Shown: positions 57,782-64,000 of the stretch, piece by piece | Layout of the letters: every line of letters starts with the position of its first letter | Numbering within the stretch: the stretch's first letter is position 1 | Assembly (NCBI RefSeq): GCF_029338235.1 | Contig: NZ_CP119785.1 | Span: 372,001-436,000, forward strand | Reading direction: 5' to 3' | Length of the DNA: 64,000 nucleotides | From: Haloarcula rara | GTDB taxonomy: Archaea > Halobacteriota > Halobacteria > Halobacteriales > Haloarculaceae | Made by a program: the position numbers and the translations under genes | The notes under the pieces: generated by a model | Told to the model about the DNA's origin: nothing | What the model saw: the letters and a program-made list of their open reading frames with translations, nothing else | Database searches by the model: none

Positions 57782-59464
57782 TCAGAGTTCGTCGATCTCT
57801 GCGTCCTCGTCGGCGGCGAGGCGGAACTGGTCGACCAGTTCGAACACCTCTTCGCTCATGACGTTGAGGTCCTGAGAGCGCCCGGCAACCTGGTCCATGG
57901 CGCTGGCCTGCTCGTCCAGCCCGGCCGATATCTGCTGGACTGAGGCGGTAATCTCCTCGGAGAGCGCCGAACTATCCTCCACGACGGCGGCGACCGATTC
58001 GGCGTTCTCGGCCTGGGTCTCGACGGCGTCGGTTATCTCGGCGACGCCGTCGCTGGTTTGTGCGACGCGCGACTGTATCCCGTCGAGATGGTCACCGACG
58101 GTTTCGACGGCGTCAGCCCCCTCCTCGACCTCGCGATTGGCGGCCTGGATACTGTCGACGACCTCGTCGGTCTGGGTCTGGAGCTCCTCGATGATGGATG
58201 CGACGTCGTCTGCCGACTCCTGGGAGTCCTCTGCGAGACCCTTCACCTCGTTGGCGACGACGGCGAAGCCCTCGCCGGCGTCACCGGCACGGGCCGCCTC
58301 GATGTTGGCGTTCAGCGCGAGCATGTTGGTCTGCTCGGCGATGTCGCTTATCATCTCGACGATATTCTCGACCTCCTCCATCTTCGCGTCCAGCGAGTCG
58401 ATATCGCTCGCGACCCCGCTCGTGGCGTCGGTCGCCGAGCGTATCTGCGTGACGGCCGTGTCGACTTCCGTGACGCCCTCGGCGGCCAGTTCCTCGGCCT
58501 CGGCCGACCGGGCGTCTATCTGCTGGATGGAGGCAGTTATCTCTTCTATCGACGCCGAGAGGTCATCGACGTTCCGGTTGGCCCGCTGGGTCTGTTCGGC
58601 AAGGTCTTCGGAGCCGCCGGCCAGCTCGGTCGAGGAGGCGTCGATTTGCTGTATCGAAGCTGTCACCTCCTCGGCCGAGGCCGAGAGGTCCTCACCCGTC
58701 GCTGCCAGGTCGTCGGACTGTTCGGTCAGCGACTCAACGACCCCGCGGATGTTGTAGACGGCCAACCCGAGATTCGAGTTCATCGCCTCGAACTCGTCGT
58801 GGACGGCCCGGAGGGCCTCGAAGTCGGCGTCGGGCTCGGGGACCGTCGGGTCGATAGTCAGGTCGCCCTCGGCCAGTCGTTCGAGCTTGTCCTGGAGGTC
58901 CTCCAGCGCCCGGCGCTGGTACTGCTCCAGTCGCTCTGTGCGCCGTTGCTCGGTCCGGCGCTCGCTGATGTCTCTGAGGACGGCCATCGTTCCGGTACAG
59001 CTACCGTCGTCGTCGTACAGCACCGAGACCGTCTGGCTGACCGGCGTCGTCTCTCCGTCGACCGTCAGCGTCCCCTCTCGGTCCTGCAGGTCCCGCTGCT
59101 CGTCAAGCGCCGTCGCCACGAGGTCGCCGACACCGTCGTTCAGGTCCGCGACTGACGCCTCCCTGGCAGCCGGTCGCGTGGTCTCGAACCGTTCGGCCGC
59201 TTGCTGATTGATATGTGTGACCGTGCCACACTCATCCGTCACGACGGTCGGTTCGGTGAGCCCGTCGATGACGCTGCGGAGCATCGCCTGAGCTTCGTCT
59301 GCCCGGTCCCTTCCGGAGTCCATCCCGGTCGACTCCGCCTGTATCTCGCCCGGCTCGAGTCGAGTCGGCCCGTCCCCATCGGCGCCATCATCAGTCTCGT
59401 CGTCGTCGTGGTCGCCGACGACTGATGCGAGTAGGTGGAACATCTGTGTGGTACTGGCCGCCAT
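57782..59464 (-). CDS. Soluble halobacterial transducer (MCP) with PAS domain
   Basis: A protein of 560 aa without membrane segments. After an acidic leader, residues about 55-180 form a PAS domain ([20 protein letters not shown] to [14 protein letters not shown]). A HAMP-like linker and a long methyl-accepting signalling domain follow, with the conserved hairpin tip [20 protein letters not shown] and repeated glutamine/glutamate methylation sites. It would sense a cytoplasmic signal and steer CheA. ATG 59464 is chosen ([15 protein letters not shown]). It lies 89 bp downstream of the Bat-like gene on the same strand; the two are likely functionally related sensors. Confidence 0.85.
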   Translation of the reverse strand: MAASTTQMFHLLASVVGDHDDDETDDGADGDGPTRLEPGEIQAESTGMDSGRDRADEAQAMLRSVIDGLTEPTVVTDECGTVTHINQQAAERFETTRPAAREASVADLNDGVGDLVATALDEQRDLQDREGTLTVDGETTPVSQTVSVLYDDDGSCTGTMAVLRDISERRTEQRRTERLEQYQRRALEDLQDKLERLAEGDLTIDPTVPEPDADFEALRAVHDEFEAMNSNLGLAVYNIRGVVESLTEQSDDLAATGEDLSASAEEVTASIQQIDASSTELAGGSEDLAEQTQRANRNVDDLSASIEEITASIQQIDARSAEAEELAAEGVTEVDTAVTQIRSATDATSGVASDIDSLDAKMEEVENIVEMISDIAEQTNMLALNANIEAARAGDAGEGFAVVANEVKGLAEDSQESADDVASIIEELQTQTDEVVDSIQAANREVEEGADAVETVGDHLDGIQSRVAQTSDGVAEITDAVETQAENAESVAAVVEDSSALSEEITASVQQISAGLDEQASAMDQVAGRSQDLNVMSEEVFELVDQFRLAADEDAEIDEL

Positions 59465-59553
59465 ACCGGTATAGCACCTCTGCCAACTCGTGTAGGCCGT
59501 CGTCAGGGCGGCCCTACACACATAGGGCCTCAGCTATCAGCGGCGAGATTGGA

Positions 59554-62500
59554 CTACAAGGGGTCGATATCACCCCGTTCGATAGCCCGCCCGACGAGTT
59601 TCGCCTCGGCGCGACGGAGGTGTTCCAGAAACGTCGGCGCAGCGATATCGAGTGACGCTGCGATATCTTCTCCGGTACTCTCGCGGGGCCAATCGTAGAA
59701 GCCGCGCTCATGGGCCACGGCCAGGGCCTCGCGCTGGCGGTCAGTGAGTTCGTCTGTGAGCTGGTCCTGACTCGGTTCCCCGTGTTCCCGACGGGCCAGC
59801 AGTTCGACGTCCTCGTACTGGGACGTAAGCAGGCGGGTGAACTCGCTGACCCGTTTGGTCGAGGGGACGGTGACGACCAGGCGGCCCCGGTCCGCCCCGA
59901 CGTGGAGCGCTTCGAACATCCCGCCGTGATCGGCGACAGGTCCGGCGAGACAGGGGCCGGTGACGTGGAGTTCGAAGCGCACGCCGTCCTCGACCGCTGT
60001 CGCCTGCAGGACGGCGAAATCGTGACTCTCCCGACCGCAGGCCTCGACCGTCGTCGTCGAGACCCCCTCGGCGACGCCATAGACGAGCGAGCCCCCATCC
60101 GACCGCGGGACGACACGATGAACCGTCACCGGCACCGACAGCGCCCGGGCGAACTGAAACAGCGTGGTCGGCTGGGCCGCCATATCGAAGGCGAGCTGGA
60201 CCTGCTGGTCGCCAAGCAGCGCCTGCCGCTGCTCGACCGCTGCGAGACTGTGGGCGACCGTTCCAGCGAAGTCGGCGAGCAGCTCGCAGGTCTCCTCGTC
60301 GAACGCGCCCGCGTCCGTCGCGTACATCGAGAGCGCGCCGTAGGGCACGTTGTTGTGTCGGAGCGGGAAGCTGGCCACCGCCCGGTAGTCCCGGTTCAGC
60401 GCCGCGCGCTGCCACTCGCCGTCGCGGAGCCCCGCAGCGACGGTGTTGTAGACGACCGGCGCCGAGCCCGTCGCCGCGCCGACGGTCGGCTCCGGTCCGT
60501 CGGCCGACGGGGCGAGCGACACCGTATCGAGATAGCCAGTACTCGCCCCGGCCGTCGCGTCGACCGTCACCCGACCGTCGATGTGGTCGAACTCGCCAAC
60601 ACAGACGAATCTGTAGCTGTCGATCTCCGCCAACCCCTCACAGACGATAGTCTCGATTTCGTCCCGCGTAGTGGCGCCCACGAGGTCGTGTGCGACTCGT
60701 CTGAGACGTTCGTTGACCGCGTCGAGGCGTTCCAGCCGGCGGTTTTGCTCGCGCAGTTCCCGCTCGCGACGCTGGATGCGCCGGTCGCGTTCCATCCGGT
60801 CGTAGGCCGCCTGGGCGCTGGCCGCGAGGAGGTCGGCCAGCTCCGCGGTCCGCTGGTCGTAGGCCGCTGTCTCCACCGCCCCACAGAGGAGCAAGCCGTG
60901 GTCCCCGATCGGCAACAGCAGCTCCGACCGAATCTCGGTGTCGGGGTTATACACGTCGGGGTCAGCGGTCACGTCGTCGTAGATGCGGCGCTCGCCGGTC
61001 ATGAACGTCTGCCACGCGATACCTTCGCCCGGACCGAAGGTCGGCGGCTCACCGACGACCGCTTCGGTGGCCTCGGGGACGGCTTCCGGATAGAGACGGT
61101 TCTCCGTCTCGTCGAACCGATACACGCCGACGGCTTCGATATCGAGTATCTCGTCGGCCGCCGCCGCGATGATGTCACTCACCTCGGTCGAGCTCTCGGC
61201 CCCGAGCAGCGTACGGCTCGCGTCGTGGAGCTCCGTCAGCGTCCGCTCGTGGGCCCGGCGGTCGCTGATGTCCCGCGTGACCATGGCGGTCCCCCGATGG
61301 CGCCCGTCCTCGATAACGGGCGCGATGCGGCTCTCCGCCGGGAACGTCGTCCCGTCCCGTCGCTCTACAGTGACCGTCACCGTCATCACCTCCGCGTCCC
61401 CGCACCGGAGCACGTCCGCGATACACCGCTGCGTGCGTTCGACGTCCTCGGGGGAGAGCAGGCGGTCCAGTCCCGCACCCAGCAGCGCCTCGCGGTCGTA
61501 GCCGGTCATCGAACAGACGGCGTCGTTGACCATCTCGAAGCGGTCCTCGGTGTCGAGCCGGTAGATGCTGTCCGCCGCTGTCTCCAGTGCCGCCTCGTAG
61601 CCAAGCAGCTCCTGTTCTCGCTCCTTGCGCTCGGTGATGTCCCGCTGGAAGCCGACGAAGTTGGTCACCTCGCCGTCCACCGTAACAGGCTGAATCTGGA
61701 CGCGGTTCCAGAACGCCGTCCCGTCTCTCCGGTAGTTACACAGCTCCGCAGTCACGCTCTCGCCGGCGTCGATAGCCGCCCGAATACGCCGGACAGCGTC
61801 CGAATCGGTGTTCTCGCCCTGCAAGAACCGACAGTTCCGGCCGACGACGTACTCGGGGCTGTACCCCGTGACGCGCTCGAACCCGTCGTTGGCGTAGACG
61901 ACCGGGTTATCGGGCAGGGACGGGTCAGAGATGGTAATGCCGATTTCGGCCCCGTCCATCACCCGGTTCTTCAGCCGGAGTTCGGACTGGCTCTCTCGCT
62001 GTGACAGCTCGTACCGAACCCACTGGGTCAGGAGCTTGACGAAGCTCCGCTCCTCTGCGCTGAAAGAGCCCGCTCGGGTGTCCTCGTCGGCGAAACAGAT
62101 AGTGCCGTACTGCTCGCCCAGGTCGATGCGGCCGCCGAGATAGCAGGCCAGCCCGAACCGCTCGTAGGCGCCGTCGTCCACCCAGTCGGCGTCGCGGAGG
62201 TCACCGAATCCGACCACGTCGTCGTTCTGTACGGTGTACTCGCAGTAGGCGGCCGACAGCGGCGCGCTGGAGCCGGCCTGTAGCTGGTCGTGGTCGCCGA
62301 CGGCGGCGATAACGTGCTGGGTATCACCGTCGATGCTGGTGACGAAACCGTAGGGGAGCCCGAGCCGCCGACAACCGATGGTGACGACGCCCTCTAACCA
62401 CTGCTCGACCGGTGCGGTGTCGTCCAGTTCGTACAGCGACTCTAGCGCGTCGATGGTCGCCGCTGAAAGCGCCGATTCCCGGCCGCCGCCGATGGTCCGC

Positions 62501-62834
62501 TGGACGACATCGGCGACGCGGTCGGGGTCCCCCGGGGACAGACGGCGCAGACGCCGGCGGCGTCGGCGGCCCGTGACGGGACGCCGTCGCCGACGACCAC
62601 GGCCGGCACGCCATGTCGCTCCCGGGCCACGAGCGCGAGCTCGATACCGGTGAAGCTGCCGGCCGCTGTGCCGACCACGAGACAGCTGACGGAGTGGTCC
62701 GCGAGAACGGACAGCGCTTCCTCGCCGTCGCTGACGGCAGTTACGGTCATCGGTACGGCAGCGAGCGTATCGGTAACCGACGCCGCGAGCCCGACGGCGA
62801 GGACCTCCGGACGCGACCGACGTGTATCGGACAT
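59554..62834 (-). pseudogene. Bat-type regulator: REC-like, GAF, LOV, PAS, GAF domains and HTH_10, single frameshift
   Basis: From ATG 62834 a degenerate receiver-like domain (EVLAVGLAASVTDTLAAVP to VCAVCPRG) runs to about 62535, where the frame shifts at a five-C run (62529-62533). The natural continuation in the next frame (D-P-D-R-V-A-D-V-V-Q-R-T-I-G-G-G) joins the frame that reaches the stop at 59554. Domains then follow: a GAF (WLEGVVTIGCRRLGLPYGF to AGSFSAEERSFVKLL), a LOV domain near 61603-61959 with GRNCRFLQG, a PAS (YRLDTEDRFEMVNDAVC...), further GAF and BAT-type sensor regions, and a C-terminal HTH_10 (LAVAHERGFYDWPRE, then IAASLDIAAPTFLEHLRRAE). It should control transcription in response to light or redox. 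The corrected protein has about 1090 aa. Confidence 0.8.
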
Positions 62835-62892
62835 TGTAGCGGGTGACTTACCTGGAGTAGACGAACAGCGCGGGAAAGCCTACGGGTGAAAA

Positions 62893-62906
62893 TATCACCG
62901 GTGATA
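62893..62906. promoter_or_regulatory. Perfect 14-bp palindrome upstream of Bat-like gene
   Basis: TATCACCGGTGATA lies 59 bp before the Bat ATG and within the divergent spacer to fumC. It is flanked by near-identical direct copies of CCTAC(G/A)GGTG at 62879-62888 and 62908-62917. The arrangement suggests a dimeric regulator operator, perhaps autoregulatory. A TATA element is not obvious. Confidence 0.45.
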
Positions 62907-63051
62907 ACCTACAGGTGGCGCGCTGGGGCCGGACGCGGGCGCCGTCGGTCGTCGAACAAGCAGCACCTGCACCGGGTCGGGACAGTCGACAATACTGGCG
63001 AGGACGGCGGGGACCGGTGGGTTTTACGCCGCGGCGTTCGACCCCCGAAAT

Positions 63052-64000
63052 ATGAGCGACGAGTTCAGAACCGAACAGGACAGCCTCGGGGAGATGCAGG
63101 TGCCGGCCGACGCTTACTGGGGAGCCCAGACACAGCGGGCGATTCAAAACTTCCCCATCAGCGACGTGACCTTCGGGCGGCGGTTCGTCCGCGCGCTCGG
63201 CATCGTCAAGAAGGCTGCCGCACAGGCCAACCGGGACCTCGGACTTGTCGAGGAAGAGAAGGCCGACTGCATCGTCGAGGCCGCAGACGAGGTCATCGCG
63301 GGCGAGCACGACGACCAGTTCCCCGTCGACGTGTTCCAGACCGGCTCGGGGACCTCCTCGAATATGAACGCAAACGAGGTCATCTCGAATCGCGCCACCG
63401 AGATATACGGCGGGGAGATCGGGACCCGCGAGATTCACCCCAACGACCACGTCAACTACGGCCAGTCGTCCAACGACGTCATCCCGACCGCGATGCACGT
63501 CGCCAGCCTGGAGGCCGTCGAGAAGGACGTCGTTCCCGCACTGAAGACGCTTCGGGACGCGCTGGCCGAGAAGGAAGCGGAGTTCGACACCGTCGTCAAG
63601 ACCGGCCGGACCCACCTCCAGGACGCCACGCCCATCACGCTGGGCCAGGAGTTCTCGGGCTACCGCACCCAGGTCGAGAAGGGCATCTCGCGGGTTCAGG
63701 ACACTCAGGGACGCCTCGCTGAACTCGCACTCGGTGGCACCGCCGTCGGGACGGGGCTGAACACCCACCCCGAGTTCCCCGCGAAAGCAGCGGAGTATAT
63801 CAGCGAGGAGACCGACCTCACCTTCCGCGAGGCCGACAACCACTTCGAGGCCCAGGCCGCCCACGACGCGATGAGCGAGGCCCACGGCGCCCTGCGTACG
63901 GTCGCCGGGTCGCTGAACAAAATCGCCAACGACCTCCGGCTGCTCGCCTCCGGCCCGCGCAACGGCCTGGGCGAGATCGACCAGCCCGAGAACCAGCCCG
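63052..64000 (+). CDS. fumC: Fumarate hydratase class II, 3'-truncated by window edge
   Basis: The open frame from ATG 63052 runs to the end of the window (316 codons of about 465-470 expected). DVFQTGSGTSSNMNANEVIS, NDHVNYGQSSNDVIPTAMHV, TGRTHLQDATPITLGQEFSG and GGTAVGTGLNTHPEFPAKAA match FumC, the fumarate-malate hydratase of the citric acid cycle, rather than aspartase. The catalytic Ser loop (GSSxMPxKxN) lies beyond the end. ATG is 14 bp behind a purine-rich stretch (CCCCCGAAAT). Confidence 0.9.
   Translation, partial: MSDEFRTEQDSLGEMQVPADAYWGAQTQRAIQNFPISDVTFGRRFVRALGIVKKAAAQANRDLGLVEEEKADCIVEAADEVIAGEHDDQFPVDVFQTGSGTSSNMNANEVISNRATEIYGGEIGTREIHPNDHVNYGQSSNDVIPTAMHVASLEAVEKDVVPALKTLRDALAEKEAEFDTVVKTGRTHLQDATPITLGQEFSGYRTQVEKGISRVQDTQGRLAELALGGTAVGTGLNTHPEFPAKAAEYISEETDLTFREADNHFEAQAAHDAMSEAHGALRTVAGSLNKIANDLRLLASGPRNGLGEIDQPENQP

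Noticed and set aside
62886..63722. 278-codon plus-strand frame at the fumC locus
   Set aside because: It is a shadow of fumC, whose true frame stays open to the window end and contains all FumC motifs.

Overview
The window is chromosomal DNA of a halophilic archaeon (class Halobacteria). The base composition is GC-rich, the proteins are acidic, and archaeal information-processing genes (aIF2-alpha, Nop10, S27e, L44e, SRP19, Gar1, FEN-1, PAN) sit beside haloarchaeal specialities: HalOD1, a Bat-type HTH_10 regulator, a soluble Htr transducer, SPV-type pilins, and a split Mrp antiporter. A small protein of the HAH_0734 type hints at Haloarcula and its relatives, but that is inference. No rRNA, CRISPR array, prophage or complete insertion sequence was seen. 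The region reads as core genome with a few accessory patches.

Layout. 1-7 kb: 5'-truncated GT4 glycosyltransferase, YdjM-like membrane protein, FG-GAP repeat protein, UbiA prenyltransferase, an 86-bp MITE-like palindrome beside a catalytically degenerate CPBP-like membrane protein, and a winged-helix/membrane-protein pair. 7-14.6 kb: aminotransferase, HEAT-repeat protein divergent from a membrane-anchored double-AAA ATPase with a ruined second ATPase site, a stand-alone HalOD1 protein, a thiolase with both catalytic cysteines replaced by serine and its 3' tail triplicated, and a frameshifted HTH regulator. 14.8-21.7 kb: metallophosphoesterase, FAD amine oxidase-like protein, a threonine-synthase-like protein lacking the PLP lysine, a membrane DnaJ protein, then the conserved archaeal operon rpl44e-rps27e-aIF2alpha-nop10-PAC2. 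21.7-26.4 kb: DUF2298 membrane protein divergent from a GT2-GtrA pair, initiator tRNA-Met with a duplicated 3' end, and a purine phosphoribosyltransferase.

26.4-31.4 kb: seven type IV pilin-like genes on the minus strand with a DUF7344-like regulator among them. Two are a recent tandem duplication that includes promoter, leader and terminator. 31.4-39.6 kb: a nine-gene, tightly overlapping Mrp Na+/H+ antiporter operon (E-F-G-A(C-terminal part)-B-C-D-D-D). 39.7-51 kb: CoaBC, TrxB-like flavoprotein, PAN, DUF420, FilR1-type regulator, an ABC-2 exporter, a selenoprotein-W-like protein, the CtaA/CtaB-type heme synthase and cytochrome oxidase subunit II, and a MaoC protein. 51-64 kb: CAP protein, srp19-gar1, a presenilin-like protease, ornithine cyclodeaminase family protein, FEN-1, Htr transducer, a LOV-containing Bat regulator, and the 5' part of fumC.

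Four otherwise well-conserved genes (HTH regulator near 14.1 kb, PAC2, nop10, Bat) are each broken by a single frame-changing indel, all at short G/C runs. Because nop10 should be essential, residual sequencing error is the leading explanation, and those proteins should be read as intact until raw reads say otherwise.
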